Below the pieces are notes generated by a model. That model did no database searches, was not told the DNA's origin, and saw only the letters and a program-made list of their open reading frames with translations. Made by a program: the position numbers and the translations under genes. Shown here one piece after another: positions 1-7,079 of a stretch of DNA of 20,780 nucleotides. Origin of the DNA: Verrucomicrobiaceae bacterium (GTDB lineage: Bacteria > Verrucomicrobiota > Verrucomicrobiae > Verrucomicrobiales > Akkermansiaceae); NCBI GenBank assembly GCA_003820635.1, contig RPOS01000048.1, positions 1-20,780 on the forward strand. The letters run 5' to 3'. Within the stretch, counting starts at the first letter, position 1. Every line of letters begins with the position of its first letter.

Positions 1-168
1 ATGGAAGAAAATGACTCCGATCACATGGCCATTCTGGGTCCTACGATCTGACAACCCTGAAATTCGAACAAGCCGCGTCATGACAACCCCTACCAGCCGC
101 CCTGTTTCGATGATGCCCCGTAATTACAATCCTCACCCCGTGATCGACGCGCGCCCTCGCTGGTAGGG

Positions 169-522
169 GTGCACGCGCTCATCGTTCGGCAGAAAATGAA
201 TATGTCCCAATCAATATCACCGGACAGGCGAACTCGGATTTTAAAGCGAGTTTGGCCGCTGCCCGTTGCAGTGCTTCTTTTCGCTTCGGCATGGATTGCA
301 CGATCTATGGGACGGGAGTTCTTTTGGGCTACTCACTTTATTTTCGAGATAGGAATCATGGTCTGCATGTTTGCCTCAGTGATCTACACTATAAGACTTT
401 GGCGGCGCACAGCTACGGACCTCCCAAGGTGGGTATTCTTTCTGAACCTCTTTTTTGGCCCGCTGTTTTTTGCCGCTCAATTCGCAGTGATACTCCTAGA
501 TCTGAAGTTCCCCTGGCAATAA
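169..522 (+). CDS. Small hypothetical membrane protein, three predicted helices
   Basis: I do not recognise this 117-residue protein. It has a basic N-terminus (residues 20-27 rich in R/K) followed by three hydrophobic segments at about residues 28-45, 51-75 and 88-111, so it should sit in the cytoplasmic membrane. The second segment ends in an arginine-rich turn (RLWRR, 76-80), consistent with the positive-inside rule. The GTG start at 169 is the longest option and follows an AGGGG run that is too close to be a normal ribosome binding site. ATG codons at 196 and 202 are equally possible, giving 108 or 106 residues. Base composition is AT-richer than the rest of the window, which fits an accessory region. 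The stop lies only 14 bases from the edge of the intron remnant. That the frame is a real gene is likely from the coherent membrane pattern. Function is unknown. Confidence 0.55.
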   Translation: MHALIVRQKMNMSQSISPDRRTRILKRVWPLPVAVLLFASAWIARSMGREFFWATHFIFEIGIMVCMFASVIYTIRLWRRTATDLPRWVFFLNLFFGPLFFAAQFAVILLDLKFPWQ

Positions 523-536
523 ATTCCAGAAGCCGA

Positions 537-676
537 ATCGGGTCCCCGGGAGTAGTTAGCTCCCGGGTCCCACACCACCCTGCGTACGGCTTTGACTCCG
601 TTCCTCCGTCCATGCAGGATGGCTTCGCGGTTTTCCGTGCCGCTACAAGCGGCCGGGGCATTGTACAGGGCGGTTC
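537..676 (-). mobile_element. Group II intron remnant: domains V and VI and the 3' end
   Basis: Read on the minus strand, the segment folds like the 3' end of a bacterial group II intron. Domain V arms lie at 663-676 and 574-587. They pair over nine base pairs, then leave the two-nucleotide CG bulge typical of domain V, then pair again (GTAC with GTAC). Domain VI follows: an 8-bp perfect stem at 545-552 and 560-567 with a 7-base loop, plus an outer GGG/CCC pair. An unpaired A, complement of position 543, lies seven bases from the 3' end, where the branch point belongs. The minus-strand sequence ends in CCCGAT at 537, a usual intron 3' terminus. The domain V loop carries about 75 extra bases (588-662). 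No reverse transcriptase frame or domains I-IV can be seen nearby, so this is a broken remnant. Identification rests on structure and remembered sequence, not on a search. Confidence 0.6.
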
Positions 677-973
677 CAATCAGACACGGCATTCGGCCCG
701 TGGTGAAGAACGATCCAGACGGCTCTCGTAGCATTTTTACTACACGGGATCACTGGTGCGCCATCATGACCTGATGATGAAGAAGTTGGAAGGAGAGATG
801 CGGATATGGACTCTGGAGCAGTCAAGCCGATTGGCCACGCGGAATTTCTTGCTCAAGTTGGACGATCTGGAAGATGAGGACGGTTATTTACCACCCGGCT
901 TGATTCGCAACACAGCAGTTCGTCATGACAGACAGGATCCAGGCTATGGAAGCAGGCGGCAATAAGACAGCGG
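677..973. other. Unassigned stretch between two copies of the intron 3'-end sequence
   Basis: About 300 bases without a convincing gene. The longest plus-strand frame runs 756-965 (69 residues from a GTG, or 55 from the ATG at 798). A purine-rich GGAAGGAG sits only two bases before that ATG, too near for a normal ribosome binding site. The peptide is hydrophilic, with an acidic cluster (LDDLEDEDG), and matches nothing I know. The stretch is flanked by an 18-base direct repeat (537-554 and 974-991), so it may be part of a collapsed or rearranged mobile element. Confidence 0.3.
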
Positions 974-1100
974 ATCGGGTCCCCGGGAGTACGTATGGAG
1001 CACGGTGGTGAAGCCGGGGATGCCGCCGAGTTTGCTGAAACACAGGTCTTTCAAAGGGCCGCGCGAGCGCATCAGAGACGGCCTTTCCGCAGTTCATTGG
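961..1100 (-). pseudogene. Possible fragment of an IS91-family transposase
   Basis: On the minus strand one frame reads LKDLCFSKLGGIPGFTTVLHTY (1044 down to about 990, given here only as a short core). A neighbouring frame just upstream reads GKAVSDALAR. Joined across one frameshift, these resemble the IS91-type transposase stretch that precedes the conserved LHTWG and HPHxH region. The similarity stops at HTY, exactly where the second copy of the intron 3'-end repeat (974-991) begins. The catalytic histidines and tyrosine are absent. This is a memory-based resemblance over about 40 residues. A protein search against IS91 transposases would decide it. Confidence 0.33.
974..991. repeat. 18-base direct repeat of the intron 3' end
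   Basis: The 18 bases ATCGGGTCCCCGGGAGTA occur identically at 537-554 and 974-991. In the first copy they form the 3' strand of domain VI and the intron terminus on the minus strand. In the second copy the partner strand of the stem is missing, so only the tail of an intron or a recombination footprint remains. Confidence 0.75.
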
Positions 1101-1189
1101 AGAGCTACCATCATGCCCCCCGCTGTGCCCGGGCCGCGATGCGATTCTTCCCGGTTGACCGGCGACCTATGAACTCCGAAGGTTCCGCC

Positions 1190-1468
1190 ATGCCCAACAA
1201 GCAGGAGCTTCTGGACCTCCAGTTCATCGACGCACGCCACAAGCTGCTCGATCTGGCGGCGTTTCTCGACCGCATCGACCGGCATCCCGGCGACGGGGAT
1301 TTCCGGATCGTGGCGATGAAAACCGCGCTGCCCATCCTGCTGGCGGACCGCCCGGACCGCGCCCGCGCCATTCTGGAGGCACTTTCGGATGAAACCAGCG
1401 AGCCCATCCAGCAGGCAGCGCACCAAGGAGCTTTTGGCGCGCCTTCTCATTCAAAATCCAAAATTTAA
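1190..1468 (+). CDS. Conserved-type small hypothetical protein upstream of the TatD hydrolase
   Basis: A 92-residue, mostly helical and charged protein of unknown function, beginning MPNKQELLDLQFIDARHKL. The ATG at 1190 is chosen because GAAGG lies seven bases upstream (1178-1182). An in-frame ATG at 1169 would add seven residues, and the open frame further upstream is mobile-element debris. The body (residues 8-75) looks like a compact helical domain. The last residues (SKSKI) and the stop codon are supplied by an AT-rich repeat at 1449-1481, so the natural C-terminus may have been lost. The gene lies 15 bases before the TatD-family gene and is probably cotranscribed with it. It is far shorter than EboA proteins and I do not call it EboA. 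Confidence 0.55.
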   Translation: MPNKQELLDLQFIDARHKLLDLAAFLDRIDRHPGDGDFRIVAMKTALPILLADRPDRARAILEALSDETSEPIQQAAHQGAFGAPSHSKSKI

Positions 1469-1481
1469 AATTCAAAATTCC
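1449..1481. repeat. AT-rich short repeat between the small protein and the TatD gene
   Basis: A 33-base run built from near-tandem copies of AAAATTC/AAAATCC units, almost free of G, in a region of roughly 60% GC. It contains the stop codon of the upstream gene (1466-1468) and forms the whole leader of the downstream gene. Similar short AT-rich runs occur as dispersed intergenic repeats in other bacteria. Whether it is repeated elsewhere in this genome cannot be seen here. Confidence 0.5.
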
Positions 1482-1483
1482 AC

Positions 1484-2284
1484 ATGCGCTACATCGAGCC
1501 CCACGCCCACATGGTCAGCCGGACGACGGATGATTATGAGAAACTCGCGCTCGCTGGCTGCGAGGTGGTGTGCGAACCGGCGTTCTGGGCGGGATTCGAC
1601 CGCTTATCCGCGCAGGGGTTTTATGACTACTTCCGCCAGCTCACGGAATACGAGCCGAAGCGCGCGGCGAGATATGGCATCCGGCATTTCTCATGGCTCT
1701 GCATCAACCCGAAGGAGGCGGATGATCCGGTTTTCGCCCGCGAGGTGATGGCACTCATTCCGGAGTTTCTCAAATGCCAAACCGTGCTGGGCATCGGCGA
1801 GATCGGGCTGAACAAGAACACGCGCAACGAGCTGGCCATCTTCGAGGAGCATGTGCAGCTCGCGCTCGATCACGACCTGCCGATCCTGATCCACACGCCG
1901 CACCTCGAGGACAAGCTCAAGGGCACGCGCCTCACGCTCGATTCGCTGGCGAATTTTTCCAAACTCAACCGCACGAAAGTCATCATCGATCATGTGGAGG
2001 AGCACACCGTTTCGCAGGTGCTGGATGCCGGCTACTGGGCGGGCATGACGCTTTATCCCCACAGCAAGTGCTCGCTGGACCGCGCCATCGACATTCTGGA
2101 AATCCACGGTCCCGAGCGGCTGTGGATGAACTCCGCCTGTGACTGGGGCGTCTCCGATCCGCTGGCCGTGCCGAAGTGCGCGCTGCAGATGAAAAGCCGC
2201 CAGCACACGGCGGAGGCGATCGAACGCATCATTTATCAAAACCCGCGGGATTTCCTCAGCCAGTCGCCGCGGTTCACGGTTTGA
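1484..2284 (+). CDS. TatD-family metal-dependent hydrolase, EboC-like
   Basis: A 266-residue TIM-barrel hydrolase of the TatD/amidohydrolase superfamily, expected in the cytoplasm. The metal ligands of the family can be placed: H7 and H9 in PHAHM, E106 in GIGEIGLN, H137 in LIHTPH, H170 in IIDHVEE and D220 in SACDWG. All are present, so the enzyme should be active. The extended [17 protein letters not shown] segment resembles EboC-type TatD proteins rather than the TatD DNase itself. EboC belongs to a small gene set known for exporting scytonemin precursors in cyanobacteria and for unknown metabolites elsewhere. None of the other ebo genes is next to it here. There is no Shine-Dalgarno sequence before the ATG; the leader is the AT-rich repeat. 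The 3' end overlaps the convergent sulfatase by 11 bases. Family assignment is firm, the EboC link is an inference, and the substrate is unknown. Confidence 0.8.
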   Translation: MRYIEPHAHMVSRTTDDYEKLALAGCEVVCEPAFWAGFDRLSAQGFYDYFRQLTEYEPKRAARYGIRHFSWLCINPKEADDPVFAREVMALIPEFLKCQTVLGIGEIGLNKNTRNELAIFEEHVQLALDHDLPILIHTPHLEDKLKGTRLTLDSLANFSKLNRTKVIIDHVEEHTVSQVLDAGYWAGMTLYPHSKCSLDRAIDILEIHGPERLWMNSACDWGVSDPLAVPKCALQMKSRQHTAEAIERIIYQNPRDFLSQSPRFTV

Positions 2285-3767
2285 CCACCGCGGCATCCAT
2301 CTGCCGCCGCCAATCCGACAGACGCGCCTTCAAGGCGGCATCCGCCGTGGACGGGTTGTAGCGCGAGACATCGATATCCCGGTAGAGCGCGGCATGACGG
2401 GCCTCGTCGCATGCAGGATTGGGCGAGTTCATCCGCACGGCGAGGCTGGTGCGCCAGGCGGCGAGCTCGGCGAGCAAGGCATGGGTGCGCGCCGGCTCCT
2501 GCGCCGCCAGATTCGTCGTTTCACCGGGATCCTCGCGCAGGTTGAACAATTCCGCGGAGCCATCCTCGTAGGACTCGATGAGTTTCCAATCCCCCGCACG
2601 CACCGCTCCGGCCGGGCGGCTGCCTTGGTTCGCGTAGTGGGGAAAATGCCAGAAAAACCTCCGCTCGGCGGCTGCCGGTTGGCCCGCGACGAGCGGGGCG
2701 ATGCTCACGCCATCCAGCCCCTCCGGCAGCGGCCGGGCGGCGATTTGCAGCAAGGTGGGGAGCCAGTCGGTATTGACCACCGGGGTTTCCACCACACGGC
2801 CTGCGGCGGCATGCCCCGGCCAGCGCAGGATGAGCGGGATGCGCGTGCCGCCTTCGTAGAGGAAGCCCTTGCCCGCCCGGAATGGCGAGTTGTGGGTGAT
2901 GGTCTCGTGTTTCAACTCGGGCACATGCAGGCCGCCGTTGTCCGAGGTGAAAATCACGATGGTTTCCGAGGTCAGCCCGAGCGCCTCGATGCGGGCGAGC
3001 AAGCGGCCCACGGCGTCGTCGAGCGTCTGGATCAAGGCGGCATAGACCGGCTCGAAGGCCCCGCGGTTTTCCTCCACCGGCTGTGGGCGGGCGGAATAGG
3101 GAATGTGCGGCGTGTCATGCGCGAGATAGAGGAAAAACGGCCGGTCCCGGTGCTCCTCGATGAATTTTTCCGCGGCGGCGGTCAGGTCGTATTCGCCCTT
3201 GCCGCCCTCGGTCTCGGAAGGAGCGGTGACTTGCGGGCCTGGATGGTAAACATCGAAACCCTGCTCCAGCGGCCCGAATCCGGTTTGGCCGAGGTGCCAT
3301 TTGCCGACGCAGGCGGTGGCGTAGCCGGCGGCTTTGAGATGCTCCGCCAGTGTCATTTCCTCCAAGGCCAGCTGCTGGGGGACCACCGGTTGCAGCAGCT
3401 TTTGGGCGGCACAATCCACCCGCCCCGGCAGGTAGGTGGTCAGGTGCAGCCGCGCGGGGTGCTTGCCGGTGAGAATGGCTGCCCGCGAGGGCGAACAAAT
3501 GGGCGACGCGCAATAAGCCGAGGTGAAACGCAGGCCCTCGCCCGCCAGCCGGTCCAGATGCGGCGTGCGGTGCTCGCTGCGCCCGTAGCAAGCCAAGTCA
3601 TTGATGCCCAGATCGTCGGTGAGGATGAAAACGATGTTGGGCGGCCGCGGCGCTTCCGCCGCCACCAGTCCGCCGCCCGCCATGGCCATGAGGGAAGTCA
3701 GCAGTGCGCGGCACCAGCCCGGTGCGGCCGGGCGGTGCTTGGCAAAACGGAAATACTTGGTCTTCAT
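2274..3767 (-). CDS. Secreted sulfatase (formylglycine-dependent, arylsulfatase A type)
   Basis: A 497-residue S1-family sulfatase that hydrolyses sulfate esters, probably in the periplasm. An N-terminal signal peptide (basic region to residue 20, hydrophobic core 21-33, likely cleavage after GLVAAEA) precedes [11 protein letters not shown] with metal-binding D51 and D52. CSPSR at 91-95 holds C91, the residue converted to formylglycine, followed by [14 protein letters not shown] (155-160), AHDTPH (216-221) and TSDNGG (274-279) complete the active site, with K300 and R309 downstream. The C-terminal domain carries the usual GDWKLI and DPGETTNLA signatures. The start at 3767 (MKTK) is chosen because the signal peptide begins there and CAGG precedes it. 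The frame is open further upstream but encodes no sensible leader. Such enzymes are abundant in polysaccharide-degrading Verrucomicrobiota and Planctomycetota. The substrate cannot be told from sequence. No maturase gene is in the window. Confidence 0.9.
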   Translation of the reverse strand: MKTKYFRFAKHRPAAPGWCRALLTSLMAMAGGGLVAAEAPRPPNIVFILTDDLGINDLACYGRSEHRTPHLDRLAGEGLRFTSAYCASPICSPSRAAILTGKHPARLHLTTYLPGRVDCAAQKLLQPVVPQQLALEEMTLAEHLKAAGYATACVGKWHLGQTGFGPLEQGFDVYHPGPQVTAPSETEGGKGEYDLTAAAEKFIEEHRDRPFFLYLAHDTPHIPYSARPQPVEENRGAFEPVYAALIQTLDDAVGRLLARIEALGLTSETIVIFTSDNGGLHVPELKHETITHNSPFRAGKGFLYEGGTRIPLILRWPGHAAAGRVVETPVVNTDWLPTLLQIAARPLPEGLDGVSIAPLVAGQPAAAERRFFWHFPHYANQGSRPAGAVRAGDWKLIESYEDGSAELFNLREDPGETTNLAAQEPARTHALLAELAAWRTSLAVRMNSPNPACDEARHAALYRDIDVSRYNPSTADAALKARLSDWRRQMDAAVVKP

Positions 3768-3943
3768 AACCTGAAAAAAACGGGATCCTGCCGGCATTTC
3801 TTTCAGAAGAAAAAATGCCTCTGCCCGGTGCCAACTCCGCTCTTGGCAAGGCCGGGCCAGCGGCCATGCTTGCGGGTGTTTGACAAAACCCGAATCAAAC
3901 TCCCCTGCCCGCCCGCGGCGCACAGGCCGGAGCCGCAGCCTTC

Positions 3944-3961
3944 CTGTGACAAATTCGTCAC
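3944..3961 (+). promoter_or_regulatory. Pho-box-like site upstream of phoB
   Basis: The 18 bases CTGTGACAAATTCGTCAC match about 14 of 18 positions of the enterobacterial Pho box (two CTGTCA-type repeats, 11-base period). The site is also a dyad, GTGAC-6-GTCAC. It ends 48 bases before the phoB start and lies in the divergent gap shared with the sulfatase. Autoregulation of phoB by phospho-PhoB is usual. A clear -10 hexamer at the expected spacing is not seen. Confidence 0.5.
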
Positions 3962-4009
3962 CTTCCGGAGGTTCGTGAGCCCGGTATCAACCGCTAATTC
4001 TTCGAAGAA

Positions 4010-4693
4010 ATGCACCGCATTCTGATCGTTGAGGATGAACAGGACATTGCCGACTTGATCGGTTTCAACCTGCAGCGCGCCGGATTTGAAGTCATCAAGG
4101 CATACAATGGCATCAGCGCCACCGAGATCGCCATGCGCGAGCGCCCGAACCTCATCGTGCTCGACCTGATGTTGCCCGGCCGTGATGGCTACGCGGTGTT
4201 CCGCGAACTGCGGCGCGATCCGCGCACCGTGGACATCCCGGTGATCATGCTCACCGCGCGGGCCCAGACGGAAGACCGCATCCAGGGACTCCAGGTCGGC
4301 GCGGATGACTACCTCACCAAGCCCTTCAGCCCCAAGGAACTGCTGCTGCGCATCCAGGCCATCCTCAAGCGCGCGGAGGCCCCGCCCGGCATGGTGGACT
4401 TCGGCCATGGGCCGTTCCGCTTCGATAAGAACGCGCTGAAGTTTTACGTCGAGAACGAGCCGATGGAACTGACCTCCACGGAGTTCAAACTGCTGCTTTT
4501 CCTCTGCGAGCGGGCCGGCAAGCCGCAGGACCGCAATGAGCTGCTGCGCACCGTCTGGGGCTACAGCGATTCCGCCCACAGCCGCACGCTGGACACGCAT
4601 ATGAAACGCTTGCGCCAGAAGCTCGGTGCGCACGGATCGTGGATTGAAACCGTCCGCGGCATCGGCTACTGCATGGCCAAAGCGGAACCATGA
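4010..4693 (+). CDS. phoB: Phosphate regulon response regulator PhoB (OmpR family)
   Basis: A 227-residue transcription factor. The N-terminal receiver domain (1-120) has the acidic pocket E8/D9, phosphoacceptor D52 (VLDLMLPG), switch T82 and K104 in the KPF motif. The C-terminal winged-helix domain (about 128-225) has the OmpR-type ELTSTEFKLLLFL and the recognition region SRTLDTHMKRLRQKLG ending in VRGIGY. When PhoR phosphorylates D52 it should bind Pho boxes and activate the pst genes. The stop overlaps the phoR start as ATGA, so the two are translationally coupled. The start ATG is preceded directly by a 12-base palindrome and no Shine-Dalgarno sequence. The name is supported by the downstream phoR-pst-phoU order as well as by the domain pattern. 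OmpR-family members are hard to tell apart without that context. Confidence 0.93.
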   Translation: MHRILIVEDEQDIADLIGFNLQRAGFEVIKAYNGISATEIAMRERPNLIVLDLMLPGRDGYAVFRELRRDPRTVDIPVIMLTARAQTEDRIQGLQVGADDYLTKPFSPKELLLRIQAILKRAEAPPGMVDFGHGPFRFDKNALKFYVENEPMELTSTEFKLLLFLCERAGKPQDRNELLRTVWGYSDSAHSRTLDTHMKRLRQKLGAHGSWIETVRGIGYCMAKAEP

Positions 4694-5916
4694 CCACAGC
4701 CCTCGCCATTGCCCTGGCCCTCTCGGCACTCGCCGTGCTGGGCATCCAGTGGGCCCGCAACCGCCGCTCGCACCAACGACTCGCGGCGGAAAGCCGCGCT
4801 TTTGAAAGCCGCCTCGAGCACGAACTCAAGCAGGCGACCGACGAGCGCAACCGCCTGCTCGACGCGCTGGGCGATGCCTTCCTGCTGGTGGATTCACGCG
4901 GCATCATCCGCTTCGCAAACGCCGCGGCCCACGAGCTCTTCAGTTGCCGGGAGCTGCCCAACCGCTCGGTTTCCGAAACCTTCATCGACCCACGCCTGTC
5001 CAAGGCCGTTCTGCAATGCCTCGAAACCGGCGAGGCCGTTCAAACCCGCGCCGTCCTCTCCCAGCAAACCTCGCCGCGCGGCGATCAGGAAACCCGTGGC
5101 CTCAACTCCTGGATCATCGACGCCGCCCGCCTGCCCTGCCCGGCGGACACCGCCCCGCTCACCCGCATCATCGTGCGCGACGTGACCGCCGAGCACCAGA
5201 TCGAACAAATCCGCAAGGACTTCGTGGCAAACGCCTCCCACGAACTGCGCACCCCGATGGCCATCATCAATGGCTATTTGGAAAACCTGCTCGAGGACGA
5301 CATGCTCGAAGACGCGGAAATGACCCGCCGTTTCCTCACCATCATGCGCAAGCACGCCGAGCGCATCTCCCGCATTGTGGAGGACATGCTGGTTATTTCA
5401 CGCCTCGAATCCGGCGAGGCCAACTCACTCAAAATCGAGCCATTCCGTTTCCGCTCCTGCATCAACGACGTGCTGGAGCGCCTCGAATCCGTCATCCGCA
5501 CCCAGCAGGCCACCATCAACGTCGTCATGCCGGACGAGGCGCTGGTGCTCCAAGGCGATCGTTTCTACTGGACCCAAGTGCTCTTCAACCTCGTGGAAAA
5601 CGCCCTCAAGCAAAACCCCCACCCCGGGCTGAGCGTGGAAATCGGCTGCACCACGGACGGCCCCGGCCACCGCATCTGGGTGAGTGACAACGGCATCGGC
5701 ATCCCCAGCGCGGATCTCGCCCACATTTTCCGCCGTTTTTACCGCGTGGAAAAGCATCACTCGCAGCGCGAGATCCAGGGCACCGGCCTCGGACTCTCCA
5801 TCGTCAAGCGCGCCATCGAGGCCCACGGCGGCACGATTTCCGTCACCTCCGTGCCCGGCCGCGAGACCAAATTCCTCATCTCCCTGCCCGCCCAGCCCGC
5901 CAGTAATGGCGCTTGA
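4690..5916 (+). CDS. phoR: Phosphate regulon sensor histidine kinase PhoR
   Basis: A 408-residue membrane-bound histidine kinase that phosphorylates PhoB when phosphate is scarce. One N-terminal membrane helix (1-20) is followed by a charged coiled coil (24-58) and a PAS domain (about 58-165). The dimerisation/phosphotransfer domain has H184 in NASHELRTP. The ATPase domain has the N box around N300-N304, DNGIGIP (333-339) and GTGLGLSIVKRA (364-375). There is no sizeable periplasmic domain, typical of PhoR, which senses phosphate indirectly through the Pst transporter and PhoU. The gene overlaps phoB by four bases. Its stop is followed four bases later by the Pho-box-like dyad serving pstS. 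Confidence 0.93.
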   Translation: MTTALAIALALSALAVLGIQWARNRRSHQRLAAESRAFESRLEHELKQATDERNRLLDALGDAFLLVDSRGIIRFANAAAHELFSCRELPNRSVSETFIDPRLSKAVLQCLETGEAVQTRAVLSQQTSPRGDQETRGLNSWIIDAARLPCPADTAPLTRIIVRDVTAEHQIEQIRKDFVANASHELRTPMAIINGYLENLLEDDMLEDAEMTRRFLTIMRKHAERISRIVEDMLVISRLESGEANSLKIEPFRFRSCINDVLERLESVIRTQQATINVVMPDEALVLQGDRFYWTQVLFNLVENALKQNPHPGLSVEIGCTTDGPGHRIWVSDNGIGIPSADLAHIFRRFYRVEKHHSQREIQGTGLGLSIVKRAIEAHGGTISVTSVPGRETKFLISLPAQPASNGA

Positions 5917-5920
5917 CTGC

Positions 5921-5944
5921 CAATGTGACGGATTTGTCACATTG
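5921..5944 (+). promoter_or_regulatory. Pho-box-like perfect dyad upstream of pstS
   Basis: The arms CAATGTGAC (5921-5929) and GTCACATTG (5936-5944) are perfectly complementary around a 6-base spacer. Inside it, TGTGAC and TGTCAC repeat directly with an 11-base period, the geometry of a Pho box. The same GTGAC-6-GTCAC core lies before phoB. The dyad begins five bases after the phoR stop and ends 66 bases before the favoured pstS start. It could also act as a small hairpin in the transcript, so its role as DNA site or RNA structure is open. Confidence 0.55.
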
Positions 5945-6010
5945 TGGATGTCGCGGCTGACCGCCCGGTCTGGATTCATCCTGCCGCCTGCCACAAACAA
6001 CATGCAGTTT

Positions 6011-6964
6011 ATGAAAAACAAAACACTCGTCCTGCTCTGCAGCCTCGCCACCGCCGCACTCGCCGACACCTCGCACCTCGACCCTGCGCTGCCGGAATAC
6101 AAGACCGTCAGCGGCGTTTCCGGAAACCTCAATTCCATCGGTTCCGATTCGCTCAACAACCTGATGACGCTGTGGGCGGAAGGCTTCAAGAAGGCCTACC
6201 CGAACGTGAACATCCAGATCGAGGGCAAGGGCTCCTCCACCGCGCCGCCGGCCCTGATCGAGGGCACCGCCCAGATCGGCCCGATGAGCCGGCCGATGAA
6301 GGCCGAGGAAATCGACGCCTTCGAGAAAAAGTTCGGCTACAAGCCGACGGAAGTGAAACTCGCCATCGACGCGCTGGCCGTCTTCGCCCACAAGGACAAC
6401 CCGCTCAAGGGTGTGACCATGCAGCAGGTGGACGCGATGTTTTCCAAAACCCGCAAAATGGGCGGCGACGACATCACCGAGTGGGGCCAACTCGGGCTGG
6501 ACGCCTGGAAAGGCCGCTCGATCTCGCTCTTCGGGCGCAATTCCGCCTCCGGCACCTACGGGTTTTTCCAGGAACACGCGCTTGCCAAGGGTGACTTCAA
6601 ACCCACCGTCAAGGAGCAGCCCGGCTCCTCCGCCGTGGTCCAGGGCGTGGGCGCGGATCCCTACGCGGTCGGTTATTCCGGCATCGGCTACAAGACTTCC
6701 GGCGTGCGCGCACTGCCCATCGCCGGTGACGACGGCACCTTTTACGAGGCCAACTACGAGAATGCCCTGAGCGGTGATTATCCGCTGGCGCGCTTCCTCA
6801 TGGTCTATGTGAACAAGAAGCCCGGCCAACCGCTGGATGCGCTGACGCTGGAGTTCCTCAAGTTCGTGCTGACCAAGGAAGGCCAGGCCATCGTCGAAAA
6901 AGACGGCTACTACCCGATGCCTGCGGAACTGGCAGCGGAGGTGGTGGAGTCGCTTTCCAAATAA
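6011..6964 (+). CDS. pstS: Periplasmic phosphate-binding protein PstS
   Basis: A 317-residue solute-binding protein that captures phosphate and delivers it to PstCA. Residues 1-19 (MKNKTLVLLCSLATAALA) are a clean signal peptide with likely cleavage after ALA. There is no lipobox cysteine placed for lipidation (the only cysteine, C10, lies within the hydrophobic core). Phosphate-contacting segments of the family are recognisable: IGSDSLNNLM, KGSSTAPPALIEGTAQIGPMSRPMK and RNSASGTYGFF. An in-frame ATG at 6002 would add three residues (MQF). Neither start has a Shine-Dalgarno sequence, the leader being A/C-rich. The upstream dyad at 5921-5944 suggests its own phosphate-controlled promoter within the phoBR-pst cluster. 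The 115-base gap to pstC starts with a run of eight Cs just after the stop. Confidence 0.93.
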   Translation: MKNKTLVLLCSLATAALADTSHLDPALPEYKTVSGVSGNLNSIGSDSLNNLMTLWAEGFKKAYPNVNIQIEGKGSSTAPPALIEGTAQIGPMSRPMKAEEIDAFEKKFGYKPTEVKLAIDALAVFAHKDNPLKGVTMQQVDAMFSKTRKMGGDDITEWGQLGLDAWKGRSISLFGRNSASGTYGFFQEHALAKGDFKPTVKEQPGSSAVVQGVGADPYAVGYSGIGYKTSGVRALPIAGDDGTFYEANYENALSGDYPLARFLMVYVNKKPGQPLDALTLEFLKFVLTKEGQAIVEKDGYYPMPAELAAEVVESLSK

Positions 6965-7006
6965 TCCCCCCCCGGAAACGAAATCATGCGGCCCGTGAAC
7001 TGAGGC

Positions 7007-7036
7007 TTGCCCGCGCTTGAGGTGCGGTTCTAGCTT
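7007..7036 (+). promoter_or_regulatory. Possible promoter before pstC
   Basis: TTGCCC at 7007-7012 and CTAGCT or TAGCTT near 7030-7036, 17-18 bases apart, could serve as a housekeeping promoter for pstC in the 115-base gap after pstS. The -10 match is poor and no Pho-box-like repeat is present in this gap, so pstC may instead be read through from pstS. Confidence 0.25.
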
Positions 7037-7079
7037 CGCCGGGGCCGCAACCTTTTGGATTGGCCGGCCCCTTTCTCCC

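Noticed and set aside
80..166. A 28-codon frame ending just before the first membrane protein, and the frame from 1 to 51
   Set aside because: Both are too short and lack a ribosome binding site or recognisable residues. The first could be a leader peptide and the second the end of an upstream gene, but nothing supports either.
2394..4025. A 543-codon plus-strand frame opposite the sulfatase
   Set aside because: It is the high-GC shadow of the sulfatase gene and its leader. The peptide is G/R/A-rich with no domain.
6966..6973. Run of eight Cs after pstS as a phase-variation tract
   Set aside because: It lies outside any coding frame or clear promoter spacer, so length changes would have no evident effect.
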